Source: Flavobacterium lotistagni
GTDB lineage: Bacteria > Bacteroidota > Bacteroidia > Flavobacteriales > Flavobacteriaceae
Length of the DNA stretch: 64,000 nt
Reading direction: 5' to 3'
Assembly: GCF_011392125.1 (NCBI RefSeq)
Contig: NZ_JAAJBU010000013.1
Coordinates: 18,545 to 82,544, forward strand
This document shows, in pieces, positions 52,357-61,445 of this stretch. Every line of letters starts with the position of its first letter. Within the stretch, counting starts at the first letter, position 1. The position numbers and the translations under genes are program-made. The notes under the pieces were generated by a model that did no database searches, had not been told where the DNA came from, and saw nothing but the letters and a program-made list of their open reading frames with translations.

Positions 52357-52388
52357 CAAATATAAGCAATAACTTCTCGGACTTGCAA
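52357..52388 (-). promoter_or_regulatory. tRNA-Gly promoter
   Basis: On the minus strand TTG (52388-52386), 21 bases, then TATATTTG (52364-52357), 13 bases before the mature tRNA end. Confidence 0.7.
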
Positions 52389-52504
52389 GTTTTTTTTAAT
52401 AAAATTATTTTTTTATGCCGTTCAGCCGGATTCAATTCAGCCAACCTTTTTATTGTGAATTTGTTATCTGTCGACCTGTTCTTTAAAACAATTCAATCGA
52501 ACAC

Positions 52505-52532
52505 AAAAAAACCGGTCTTTAAACCAGTTTTT
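52505..52532 (-). terminator. terminator overlapping the end of the L,D-transpeptidase gene
   Basis: On the minus strand AAAACTGGTTTAAAGACCGG then TTTTTTTG; the left arm includes the last codons and the stop at 52519. Confidence 0.8.
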
Positions 52533-53223
52533 CGTTGATATTATAGCTTCGTGACGGATGATAAATGAACAGACACGATTTGTTTTTTATCAGTTCTATG
52601 ATTTGTGCCGAAAGTTCGGTCGGAACTGCCGGACAACCTTGGCTTCTTCCTAAACGGTTGTGCGCTTTGATAAAACTTGTCGAAACATAGTCTGCCGCGT
52701 GCATCACAATTCCGCGTCTTCTTGCGTTGTTGTTGATGCCTTTTTCAATTCCGTCTAGTTTGAGCGATAGGCCGTGCTTGCCATTGTATACTTCTCCGGT
52801 AGTATAAAATCCTAAACTGCTTTTGTTGGATGAATCGGTGTTGGAAAATGAAGTGGCAAATTCTTCACCGGTATTTTTACCATGGGCTACATAAGTATTC
52901 ATTAAAACAGTTTCGGTAGCCATATCGATAATCCAAAGGCGCTTTTCGTTGGATGACATACTGAAGTCGATGATGGTCAGCAATTCTTTTTGCAAAAGGC
53001 CTTTATCTTGTAATTGGTAAAATCCTTTGAGTGCCTCAGAAAAACTTTTGAGTTTAGGCAATTGGAAATGATTGGCATTCAAACCAGCATGCAAGCTAGC
53101 GGCTTTGGCTTCAAAACCTCCAAGGGATTCAACGGGAAAATAGGTATTCGGAACGGCTGTTTTTGTTGGCGCAAAAGCCATCAGCACAAATACAATAGCG
53201 AACGATAAAAACTTATATTTCAT
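52519..53223 (-). CDS. murein L,D-transpeptidase catalytic domain family protein
   Basis: A 234-residue exported protein (hydrophobic start MKYKFLSFAIVFVLMAFAP). The catalytic part resembles YkuD-type L,D-transpeptidases: a LWIIDMATETVLMNTYVAHG strand, the His in RRRGIVMHAADYVS and the Cys in LGRSQGCPAVP. These enzymes make 3-3 cross-links or attach proteins to peptidoglycan in the periplasm; the exact reaction is not shown. It is a single gene. The 270 bases upstream hold an inverted repeat but no clear promoter box. Confidence 0.85.
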   Translation of the reverse strand: MKYKFLSFAIVFVLMAFAPTKTAVPNTYFPVESLGGFEAKAASLHAGLNANHFQLPKLKSFSEALKGFYQLQDKGLLQKELLTIIDFSMSSNEKRLWIIDMATETVLMNTYVAHGKNTGEEFATSFSNTDSSNKSSLGFYTTGEVYNGKHGLSLKLDGIEKGINNNARRRGIVMHAADYVSTSFIKAHNRLGRSQGCPAVPTELSAQIIELIKNKSCLFIYHPSRSYNINEKLV

Positions 53224-53302
53224 TGATTTAGATTAGGTTCCACAATAGACTCGGGGCAGCAAACCTATTAAAACATATTTTCCCAGCCAACTTTTTTAAC
53301 AA

Positions 53303-53348
53303 AAAAATGCGATTATCGACCAAAATAATCGACGAAACGCATGTTTTT
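53303..53348. repeat. inverted repeat between divergent genes
   Basis: AAAAAATGCG at the left and CGCATGTTTTT at the right, with inner TCGA copies. It may be a weak hairpin or protein site in the 269-base gap between the L,D-transpeptidase and DUF5916 genes; no gene is seen there. Confidence 0.4.
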
Positions 53349-53441
53349 ATAAATCTTGGGAAGAATCCGATTTATAACAACCGCTCGAAAACACTGCGAA
53401 TTACCGAAAACGAACCACTTCGGTTTTTATTGTATAAGCTA

Positions 53442-53471
53442 TTGCATCGTTGAATTTTATCGTTACTTTTG
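53442..53471 (+). promoter_or_regulatory. promoter of the DUF5916 gene
   Basis: TTG (53442-53444), 19 bases, then TACTTTTG (53464-53471); the ATG is at 53493. Confidence 0.65.
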
Positions 53472-53492
53472 TTTAACTAACCTACCGCGTTT

Positions 53493-55913
53493 ATGGGTAA
53501 ATTTCCTTACTACATATTAATTTTTATCTGCCTATTTCATGTTTCTTACAGCCAGAAGAAAGTTTTAAGGGCCGTTCCATCGGGCGATATTACTATAGAC
53601 GCTAAAATCGATGAGCCGATTTGGGAATTCGCGCCCATCGCCAAAGACTTCATCATGTTTGGTCCAGATAACGGAAGGCCGATTGCCCAAGCCAAAAAAA
53701 CAGAAGTTCAGGTAGCATATAATGACGACGGAATATACATCGCCGCCAAAATGTACGATGACGACCCGTCGAAGATTTGTAAAGAAATCACCCAACGCGA
53801 TATATTTGGCGCAGCAGAACACTTCGGGGTTTTTATTAACGGCTTTAATGACAGCCAACAGGATTTTCGCTTTTTCGTCAGTTCTGCCGGCGTGCAGATG
53901 GATTGCATTTTTACCAACCAAAACGGGCAAGACTTCACTTGGGATGCGATTTGGAACAGTAAAGTGGCCATAACAGAATATGGTTGGGTGGCAGAAATCA
54001 AGATTCCGTATGCGGCGCTTCGGTTCTCTAAAAATCAATTTCAAACTTGGGGCGTTAACTTTTACCGAGAAATTCGCCGCGACCGTCAGGATTATACCTG
54101 GAATTTCATCGACTCGAAAATCAACAACGAAAGCGCACAGTCGGGAATTTTGGAAGGCATTGACAACATCAACACGCCCACCCGCTTGTTTTTGATTCCT
54201 TACTCTTCTTTTTATCTGAACGCTAATAAATATAATAAAGCCAAAGGCGAACTCAAAGGCGGGCTCGACATCAAATACGGCATTAGTGATGCTTTCACAC
54301 TCGACGCGATTCTAATTCCAGATTTTGGTCAGACCAAGTTTGATAACGTCGAACTTAACCTGAGCGCTTTCGAACAGCAATTCAGCGAGAACCGTCCGTT
54401 TTTTACCGAAGGCACCGATTTGTTCAGCAAAGGCAATCTGGTGTATTCACGAAGAATTGGCCAAACCCCAAGAGATCTTGCTTTAAACAACGATGAAGTT
54501 TCCGAAGAACTTCCCGGATCAATCAAACTACTCAACGCTTTAAAAATTTCAGGTCGCAACAAAGCCGGTTTGGGTATCGGTGTTTTGAATGCTGTGACGG
54601 AAAAGACCTCGGTAACGGTAACCAACACCAACGACAATTCTACGCGCAACGCGATTCTTTCTCCGCTTACCAATTATAATGTATTGGTACTCGACCAACG
54701 TTTTCGCAAAAACTCATCGGTTTCTTTAATTAATACCAGCGTGTTGCGTGCCGACCATTTCCGCGATGCCAACGTCACTGGAGCGCTTTTCGATTTGAAC
54801 ACCAAGGCCAATACCTACAATCTGACCGGTGAGATGAAATACAGCCTGATCAACGAAAATCCGACCAACAAAAAAGGATACAATGCCTACCTGTCTTTAG
54901 GAGAAACCAGCGGCAACTACCGTTATTCTGTGAGCAGCCGCTACATTTCTAAAGACTACAACATCGACGATTTGGGCATCACTTTCCAAACCCATTATCA
55001 CACCATAGAAGCCAACGGAAGCTACCGCATTCTGAACCCCAACAAAACTTTTAATTCATTCGATTTCTCGACCAACCTTTATTCCGAGTTTGACAATCGA
55101 ACCGGTCGTATTCAGGGCAGTTACGTGAATCTGAACCTCAACTCTACCAACAAGAAAAATGACTATCTCGGTGCCGGAATCACGATTCGCCCAATGAAGA
55201 ACTACGATTTTTACGAGCCGCGCACCGAAGGCGAAACCCGTTTTGTCACCTTGCCCGAATATTTCGAAACGCGTTTGTATTATTCCCCGAATTACAACCG
55301 CCGTTTTTTGGTCGATTTGAACACAACGCTCAATTTATTCAACGAAAAAGACCGCGCCAATTACGGTTTTACAGTGAGTCCGCGCTACCGTTTCTCCGAC
55401 CGGTTATTGCTCATTTATCGCTTCAACTATTTACAGCAACACAACAATACCGGCTATATTGACACTTTCGACCACGACAGCAATCCGGCTACCGACGACA
55501 AAATTATCTTCGCCCGACGCAACCGCCACACTTATACCAATACGCTCGATGGCCGTTACTCGGTCAACAACCGAATGAATTTCAACCTTTTGGTACGCCA
55601 TTACTGGTCTTACGCCAAAAATCACGACATTCTTGAGCTAGAAAACGATGGCGATTTGACCGAAATTAGCACTTACACCGAGAACAAAAACAACGATTTC
55701 AACACCTGGAATTTCGATCTTTCCTACAACTGGTGGTTCGCGCCGGGCAGCCAGATTTCGGTGTTGTATCGCAACAATGCGCTGATTGACACCAATGTCT
55801 TTTCGACCAATTTCCGTCGCAACGTTGGCGATTTGGTCAACAACGAACAACTCGACCACATTTTTTCGATCAGTTTCCGCTACTTTATCGATTACAACAG
55901 CCTCAAACACTAA
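53493..55913 (+). CDS. DUF5916 outer-membrane protein with a CBM9-like N-terminal domain
   Basis: An 806-residue exported protein (signal peptide to FHVSYSQ). Residues about 25-200 are a family 9 carbohydrate-binding-like domain (GDITIDAKIDEPIWEFAPIA, VQVAYNDDGIYIAAKMYDDD, EHFGVFINGFNDSQQDFRFF, WVAEIKIPYAALRF). The remainder is DUF5916, a large outer-membrane barrel rich in alternating strands (NRPFFTEGTDLFSKGNLVYS, RIGQTPRD). The end (HIFSISFRYFIDYNSLKH) is aromatic. The sugar-binding role is a family inference only. A family F element follows the stop. Confidence 0.88.
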   Translation: MGKFPYYILIFICLFHVSYSQKKVLRAVPSGDITIDAKIDEPIWEFAPIAKDFIMFGPDNGRPIAQAKKTEVQVAYNDDGIYIAAKMYDDDPSKICKEITQRDIFGAAEHFGVFINGFNDSQQDFRFFVSSAGVQMDCIFTNQNGQDFTWDAIWNSKVAITEYGWVAEIKIPYAALRFSKNQFQTWGVNFYREIRRDRQDYTWNFIDSKINNESAQSGILEGIDNINTPTRLFLIPYSSFYLNANKYNKAKGELKGGLDIKYGISDAFTLDAILIPDFGQTKFDNVELNLSAFEQQFSENRPFFTEGTDLFSKGNLVYSRRIGQTPRDLALNNDEVSEELPGSIKLLNALKISGRNKAGLGIGVLNAVTEKTSVTVTNTNDNSTRNAILSPLTNYNVLVLDQRFRKNSSVSLINTSVLRADHFRDANVTGALFDLNTKANTYNLTGEMKYSLINENPTNKKGYNAYLSLGETSGNYRYSVSSRYISKDYNIDDLGITFQTHYHTIEANGSYRILNPNKTFNSFDFSTNLYSEFDNRTGRIQGSYVNLNLNSTNKKNDYLGAGITIRPMKNYDFYEPRTEGETRFVTLPEYFETRLYYSPNYNRRFLVDLNTTLNLFNEKDRANYGFTVSPRYRFSDRLLLIYRFNYLQQHNNTGYIDTFDHDSNPATDDKIIFARRNRHTYTNTLDGRYSVNNRMNFNLLVRHYWSYAKNHDILELENDGDLTEISTYTENKNNDFNTWNFDLSYNWWFAPGSQISVLYRNNALIDTNVFSTNFRRNVGDLVNNEQLDHIFSISFRYFIDYNSLKH

Positions 55914-55967
55914 TTTTATTCTTTAATTTTGTAGCTATTTGCTGAAAAGCTTATTTGCTTTTAGAAG

Positions 55968-56048
55968 CTTAATCCTGCTGTTCGCTATACCTTTTCCTGC
56001 TTAAAGAAAGCAGCAAAAGGGTGCCGCTGCCATCAGGGCTAGGGCTAT
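55968..56048 (-). repeat. family F intergenic element, copy 7 (inverted)
   Basis: On the minus strand CCCTAGCCCTGATGGCAGCG, then a hairpin (CACCCTTTTGCTGC / GCAGGAAAAGGT) and TATAGCGAACAGCAGGATTA. It lies 60 bases upstream of gpmI. Confidence 0.78.
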
Positions 56049-56110
56049 GAACTGTCCGACAAAAATTCGTTAAATCTTGAAACCTTGCGGCTTCGCAAAC
56101 CCAAAATACC

Positions 56111-57628
56111 ATGAACAAAAAAGTCATCCTGATGATCCTCGACGGTTGGGGCAAATCACCCGACCCGAAAGTGTCTGCGCCCGACAATGCTAAAATTCCG
56201 TTTATCAATTCGCTCTATCAAAATTACCCAAGTGCCCAACTGCGCACGGATGGGCTCAACGTAGGCTTACCCGATGGCCAAATGGGCAATAGTGAAGTCG
56301 GCCACATGAACCTTGGTGCCGGTAGAATCATTTACCAAGATTTGGTTAAAATCAATCTGGCCGTAGAGAACAAAACCATCAACAAGGAAAAAGCCATTGA
56401 AGATGCTTTCCATTACGCAAAAGAATATGACAAAGACGTGCATTTGCTCGGGCTGGTTTCCGATGGCGGCGTCCATTCGCACATCAATCACTTAAAAGGA
56501 TTGATTGATGCCGCGCACGATTTCGGTTTGCAAAAAGTATTTGTTCACGCCTTCACTGACGGCCGCGACGTAGATCCAAAGTCGGGCACCGGTTTTATCG
56601 GCGATATTGTCAACCACGTCAAAGGAACATCGGTCAAACTGGCTTCGGTCATCGGACGCTATTACGCCATGGACCGCGACAAACGTTGGGAACGCGTGAA
56701 GCAAGCTTATGATCTGCTCGTTCAAGGTATCGGAAAACATTCCAAAGATGCCGTGAAATCTATTGAAGACAATTACGCCAAAGACATCACCGACGAGTTC
56801 TTACCGCCGATTGTCATGACCGATGCCCTAGACCAACCCATTACAACAATCAAAGAAGGCGATGTGGTCATTTTCTTCAACTTCCGCACTGACCGTGGCC
56901 GCCAACTTACCGAAGTGCTTTCACAGAAAGACCACCTCGATTTCAACATGCATAAGATGAACCTGTATTATGTCACGATGACCAATTACGACGATACGTT
57001 CAGTAACATCTACCGCATTTTCGACAAAGACAACATCACCGAAACCTTGGGCGAAGTGCTCGCTAAAAACCACAAAAAACAAATCCGGATTGCCGAGACC
57101 GAGAAATATCCGCACGTGACGTTTTTCTTTTCCGGCGGCCGAGAAGAACCTTTCGAAGGCGAAACCCGAATTCTGAGAGATTCACCCAAAGTGGCTACTT
57201 ATGACTTGCAACCTGAAATGAGCGCTTTCGAATTGGCCGATGCACTGGTTCCGGAACTCGACAAAGGCGAAGTCGATTTTGTTTGTTTGAACTTTGCCAA
57301 CGGCGATATGGTAGGCCATACTGGTGTGATGGAAGCCGCCATCAAAGCTTGCGAAGCGGTCGATAAATGTGCCGAAAAAGTCATCAAAGCCGCGCTTAGA
57401 AACCAATACACCACAATAGTCATCGCCGATCATGGCAATTGTGAAACGATGATTAACCCAGACGGAAGCCCTAACACGGCGCACACCACTAACCCAGTAC
57501 CGATTATTTTGGTCGACCCAGAACTCAAGATCATTCACAACGGCATTTTGGGCGACATTGCCCCGACCATTCTTGAGCTCATGGGCCTAGAAAAACCCGC
57601 AGCGATGACCCAAAAATCGCTACTGTAA
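56111..57628 (+). CDS. gpmI: 2,3-bisphosphoglycerate-independent phosphoglycerate mutase
   Basis: Manganese enzyme of glycolysis interconverting 3- and 2-phosphoglycerate. The 505-residue product has the metal site LMILDGWGKSPD, the phosphorylated Ser in GQMGNSEVGHMNLGAGR, VSDGGVHSHINHL, FTDGRDVDPKSGTGF, RYYAMDRDKRWER and the late IADHGNCETMINPDGSPNTA. All motifs are intact. Followed by a strong terminator. Confidence 0.97.
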   Translation: MNKKVILMILDGWGKSPDPKVSAPDNAKIPFINSLYQNYPSAQLRTDGLNVGLPDGQMGNSEVGHMNLGAGRIIYQDLVKINLAVENKTINKEKAIEDAFHYAKEYDKDVHLLGLVSDGGVHSHINHLKGLIDAAHDFGLQKVFVHAFTDGRDVDPKSGTGFIGDIVNHVKGTSVKLASVIGRYYAMDRDKRWERVKQAYDLLVQGIGKHSKDAVKSIEDNYAKDITDEFLPPIVMTDALDQPITTIKEGDVVIFFNFRTDRGRQLTEVLSQKDHLDFNMHKMNLYYVTMTNYDDTFSNIYRIFDKDNITETLGEVLAKNHKKQIRIAETEKYPHVTFFFSGGREEPFEGETRILRDSPKVATYDLQPEMSAFELADALVPELDKGEVDFVCLNFANGDMVGHTGVMEAAIKACEAVDKCAEKVIKAALRNQYTTIVIADHGNCETMINPDGSPNTAHTTNPVPIILVDPELKIIHNGILGDIAPTILELMGLEKPAAMTQKSLL

Positions 57629-57652
57629 AAGATAATTTATTCCAAAATAGTG

Positions 57653-57687
57653 AGCGCCAATTCTTTTTGAGTTGGCGTTTTTTTTTT
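57653..57687 (+). terminator. gpmI terminator
   Basis: GCGCCAATTCTTTTTGAGTT then GGCGTTTTTTTTTT; stem CGCCAA/TTGGCG. Confidence 0.9.
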
Positions 57688-57726
57688 GGTTGACAGTCGC
57701 TAAATAAAAGTTAAATTCTCAATAGC

Positions 57727-57748
57727 AATAGTATTACTATTATATTTG
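57727..57748 (+). promoter_or_regulatory. promoter with a palindromic operator before the TetR gene
   Basis: A perfect 15-base palindrome AATAGTATTACTATT (57727-57741) touches the -7 box TATATTTG (57741-57748). The position fits self-repression by the TetR-type regulator that follows. Confidence 0.6.
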
Positions 57749-57765
57749 CATCAAAAACAATCAAT

Positions 57766-58440
57766 ATGGAAAGTTTGTTGAGCAACTTCAAAATACAAAT
57801 CAACCCAAAAATTTACGTTAAAGACCCTGAAACCTCGGCTTTGGGCAAAAAAATCATCGAGCACAGTATCTTGCTCATCGACCAAATCGGGTTCGAGGAT
57901 TTCACTTTCAAAAAACTTGGTGCCGCCATCCACTCGAACGAAAGCTCGATTTACCGTTACTTCGAGAACAAACACAAACTCATGTTATACTTGTCTTCGT
58001 GGTATTGGAGCTGGATTGAATACAAACTTGTTTTCAGCACTTCAAACATTACCGAAGCTTCAGAGAAACTCAACCGTGCCATTTCAGTAATTACCGAAAA
58101 AATTCTCGACGACCAAAGCACTCCGCACATCAACGAAAGCATTTTGAACAAAATTATCATCTCCGAATTCACCAAAACCCTACAAACCAAAGAAGTCGAT
58201 CAGGAGAACAAGGAAGGCTTTTTCTTGATTTACCAAAGAATCATCGATCGGCTCGTGACTCTAATTCAAACAGTAAACCCAGATTATCGTTTTGCCAAAA
58301 GCCTAGCTTCGAGCATCGTGGAAGGTTGCCTGCACCAGCATTTCCTTATGTTACATTTAGGCAGCATTACCAACTGCGACTCGAGCATTTCACCCACTGA
58401 TTTCTATTTAGATTTAGTACAAAATATCCTCAGAAAATGA
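57766..58440 (+). CDS. TetR/AcrR-type transcriptional regulator
   Basis: A 224-residue regulator. The N-terminal helix-turn-helix is seen in IEHSILLIDQIGFEDFTFKK and LGAAIHSNESSIYRYFENKH, the usual TetR form (..IYRYF..K..L). The C-terminal ligand domain is not recognised. It is the first gene of a five-gene operon: its stop overlaps the ABC exporter start (ATGA), and a palindrome overlaps its promoter. It is the obvious candidate repressor of the exporter. Confidence 0.88.
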   Translation: MESLLSNFKIQINPKIYVKDPETSALGKKIIEHSILLIDQIGFEDFTFKKLGAAIHSNESSIYRYFENKHKLMLYLSSWYWSWIEYKLVFSTSNITEASEKLNRAISVITEKILDDQSTPHINESILNKIIISEFTKTLQTKEVDQENKEGFFLIYQRIIDRLVTLIQTVNPDYRFAKSLASSIVEGCLHQHFLMLHLGSITNCDSSISPTDFYLDLVQNILRK

Positions 58441-60095
58441 CACCACTTAAACGATTTTTCAACTTACTGCGGCTCGACAAAAAAGATGTCTTGCAAATCT
58501 TCTTTTACGCCATTTTTGCCGGACTCATCAGTTTGTCATTGCCCATTGGCATTCAAGCGATTATTGTTTTCATTCAGGCCGGACGCATCAGCGCTTCTTG
58601 GGTTTTGTTGATTTTCTTGGTGGTCTTTGGCGTAGCATTGGTTGGGCTCTTATCGCTCATGCAACTGCGCATTACCGAGAACTTGCAACAGAAAATCTTT
58701 GTGCGCTCGTCGTTTGATTTCACGGCGCGTTTCCCGAAAATCAAATTCGAATCTACCTATAATATCTATCCGGCAGAATTGGCCAATCGCTTTTTCGACA
58801 CGCTGTCTATTCAGAAAGGCACTTCCAAACTCTTGATTGATTTCTCGGCGGCTTTGCTTCAGATTTTCTTCGGCATCATCCTGCTTTCGATTTATCATCC
58901 TTATTTTATTCTGTTCGGATTGGCGCTGCTGATTTTGCTTTACTTGATTTTCAAAAATTCCTATACTACAGGTTTGAATACGAGTTTAAAAGAATCGCAT
59001 TACAAATACAAAGTCGCCGGCTGGATTCAGGAAATTGCTCGCAATCATTTCAGTTTTCGCAACACGTTGAATTACCACTTCGCACTTCAAAAAAACGATA
59101 CCCTATTAACAGATTACTTGTCTTATCGCGAGAAGCACTTTAAAGTATTGCAGAAACAATTCAGCCAGTTGATTGTTTTTAAGATGATTATTAGCGCTGG
59201 GCTTTTATCGGTCGGTGGATTTCTGGTGTTGAACCAACAAATGAACGTCGGGCAATTCGTAGCGGCAGAAATCATCATTCTATTGGTGATTGGTTCGGTT
59301 GAGAAGATTATTCTTGGGCTTGAAACTTTTTATGATGTATTGACTTCGGTGGAAAAAATCGGTTGGATTACTGACTTAGAATTAGAAGCTGCACAAGACT
59401 TTAAACAGGATTATTGTTATACCAAAATTCAACTCGAAACAGAGAATCTTAGATTTCGCTTTCCAGAGTCTAAAAACGATGTACTCAAATCAATATCGCT
59501 CAAAATAGAACAAGGCGAAACAATTTTCCTTGAAGGTGAGAACGGATCAGGAAAAACCACTTTAATAAGAATTTTGGCCGGCTTACTGCAACCAACTTCT
59601 GGTGTGTTTTTTATCAATGATGATATGTACCGTAAAATGGATCTTGAACAATACCGCTCGCAAATTGGGACGATTTTTCATGGCGAGACGCCTTTTGAAG
59701 GTACTATTAAAGAGAACATCACTTTCAACGATGCAACAGTTTCCGATGAGGATTTAAAATGGGCTATCGATGCTGTACAATTGGGTAGCTACATCAAATC
59801 ATTACCCGAAGGATTAGACACTAAGATTTTCCCTGAAGGCAAGAAGCTATCGTCTTCAAATGCACGAAAAATTTTACTCGCCAGAAGTATTATTCACAAA
59901 CCCAAAATCTTGTTTTACGAAAATCCGACCGATACACTTGACGAAATTGTGGCTAGTGAGATCATCGATTTTATCTTATCTGACAAACATTCCTGGACAG
60001 TAATCGTCACCTCGAAAAACGAACGCTGGAAGGCAGCTTGCTCTAGAATCATTGCCCTACAAAACGGAAAAATCACCTCTGACCTCAAACAATAA
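58437..60095 (+). CDS. ABC exporter, membrane plus ATPase domains, with degenerate catalytic motifs
   Basis: A 552-residue half-transporter: six membrane helices within about residues 1-300, then an ATPase domain (330-552). Walker A is intact (GENGSGKTT, 367-375). Other catalytic positions are changed: the Q-loop region reads IFHGE (His415 where Gln is expected), the LSGGQ signature is LSSSN (471-475), Walker B reads ILFYEN (491-496) so the usual Asp-Glu is Glu495-Asn496, and the switch His is Ser526 (VTSKNE). No C39 peptidase domain is present. By context it works with the HlyD-type adaptor and TolC-type channel downstream. It may bind ATP without normal hydrolysis. Confidence 0.88.
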   Translation: MTPLKRFFNLLRLDKKDVLQIFFYAIFAGLISLSLPIGIQAIIVFIQAGRISASWVLLIFLVVFGVALVGLLSLMQLRITENLQQKIFVRSSFDFTARFPKIKFESTYNIYPAELANRFFDTLSIQKGTSKLLIDFSAALLQIFFGIILLSIYHPYFILFGLALLILLYLIFKNSYTTGLNTSLKESHYKYKVAGWIQEIARNHFSFRNTLNYHFALQKNDTLLTDYLSYREKHFKVLQKQFSQLIVFKMIISAGLLSVGGFLVLNQQMNVGQFVAAEIIILLVIGSVEKIILGLETFYDVLTSVEKIGWITDLELEAAQDFKQDYCYTKIQLETENLRFRFPESKNDVLKSISLKIEQGETIFLEGENGSGKTTLIRILAGLLQPTSGVFFINDDMYRKMDLEQYRSQIGTIFHGETPFEGTIKENITFNDATVSDEDLKWAIDAVQLGSYIKSLPEGLDTKIFPEGKKLSSSNARKILLARSIIHKPKILFYENPTDTLDEIVASEIIDFILSDKHSWTVIVTSKNERWKAACSRIIALQNGKITSDLKQ

Positions 60096-60099
60096 CGCC

Positions 60100-61443
60100 A
60101 TGCTAAACTTATCTCATACCCAACAGAAAATTGTTCCTTTAGAGCAATATGCGACGGTTAAAAATTTGAGTACGCGTCCGCATTACAAAGTCTTGAACCG
60201 CATTATTATCGGGGTTTGCGCTTTCGTTTTCATTTTGCTCTTCTTGCCTTGGACACAGAATATTTCAGGAAACGGAGCCGTTACCACACTCAAACCGAAC
60301 CAACGTCCGCAAACGATTCAGAGTGTGATTTCAGGGCGCATTGAAAAGTGGTATGTTCAAGAAGGAGATTTCGTGCAGAAAGGCGATACCATTTTGTTCA
60401 TTTCGGAAATCAAAGACGATTATTTCGACCCGAATTTAGTAGCCAATACCAAAAACCAAGTCGAGGCCAAAAAGAAATCGGTCATTTCCTATGGTTCTAA
60501 AGTTAAGGCTTTGTCGAACCAGATTTCTGCAATCGAAAACGAAAAAAACCTCAAACTGCAGCAAGCCAAGAATAAAATTCAACAAGCAATGCTAAAAATT
60601 AAGAGCGACAGTATCGATTTCGAAGCCGTGAAAACCCAAATCAAAATTGCTAAAACCCAGTTCAATCGCTCTGTGCAACTCAATAAAGAAGGCCTTAAAC
60701 CGCTGACAGATGTAGAAGAGAAACGCCTGAAATTGCAGGAAGCTGAGGCGAAAATCATCACTCAGGAGAACAAACTGCTGGCCAGTAAAAATGAATTCAT
60801 TAACGCCAAGGTGGAAATCAACCGCATCCAAGCCGAATACAACGAGAAAGCTTCCAAGGCCCAAAGCGACCAATTCACCGCGCTCAGCAGCCAGTTCGAC
60901 ACCGAAGCCCAAGTGACCAAACTCGAGAACCAATACGTGAACTACAGCATCCGAAACGGAATGTACTACATCAAAGCACCTCAAAGTGGTTATGTGAACC
61001 GTGCCTTGCAAGCCGGTATTGGCGAAACCATCAAGGAAGGTACTTCGATTGTGAGCATTATGCCCGCAGACTACGAAATTGCAGTGGAATCTTACATTGA
61101 CCCTATCGATTTACCGCTAGTGCACCGAGGCGAAAAAATTAGGGTTTGGTTCGACGGTTGGCCCAGAATCGTGTTTTCCGGCTGGCCCAATATGTCTTAC
61201 GGTACTTTTGGCGGACGAGTGGCTGCCATCGAGAATGCCATTAGTGAGAACGGAAAATTCAGAATCTTAATAGCTCCCGACCCGAACGATGCGCCTTGGC
61301 CCAAACAGCTCAGCATCGGCAGTGGCGCACAGACAATTGCCTTGCTCAACGATGTACCGATTTGGTACGAAATCTGGCGCAACCTCAACGGATTTCCACC
61401 GAATTATTACAAACCCAAAACTACAACCGCTAAAGAAAAATAG
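60100..61443 (+). CDS. HlyD-family membrane fusion (adaptor) protein
   Basis: A 447-residue periplasmic adaptor anchored by one helix (about residues 38-58, VCAFVFILLFLPW). It has a barrel/lipoyl half-motif before and after a long coiled coil: QSVISGRIEKWYVQEGDFVQ, then a helical hairpin (about 120-290), then YIKAPQSGYVNRALQAGIGE. The start is taken at the ATG at 60100, four bases after the ABC gene; an upstream start would overlap that gene. It links the inner-membrane ABC exporter with the TolC-type channel. The stop is at 61441-61443, just before the next start. Confidence 0.9.
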   Translation: MLNLSHTQQKIVPLEQYATVKNLSTRPHYKVLNRIIIGVCAFVFILLFLPWTQNISGNGAVTTLKPNQRPQTIQSVISGRIEKWYVQEGDFVQKGDTILFISEIKDDYFDPNLVANTKNQVEAKKKSVISYGSKVKALSNQISAIENEKNLKLQQAKNKIQQAMLKIKSDSIDFEAVKTQIKIAKTQFNRSVQLNKEGLKPLTDVEEKRLKLQEAEAKIITQENKLLASKNEFINAKVEINRIQAEYNEKASKAQSDQFTALSSQFDTEAQVTKLENQYVNYSIRNGMYYIKAPQSGYVNRALQAGIGETIKEGTSIVSIMPADYEIAVESYIDPIDLPLVHRGEKIRVWFDGWPRIVFSGWPNMSYGTFGGRVAAIENAISENGKFRILIAPDPNDAPWPKQLSIGSGAQTIALLNDVPIWYEIWRNLNGFPPNYYKPKTTTAKEK

Positions 61444-61445
61444 TG

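Noticed and set aside
60052..60099. Upstream start for the HlyD-type gene
   Set aside because: It would overlap the ABC gene by 44 bases from a non-ATG start; the ATG at 60100 has normal spacing.
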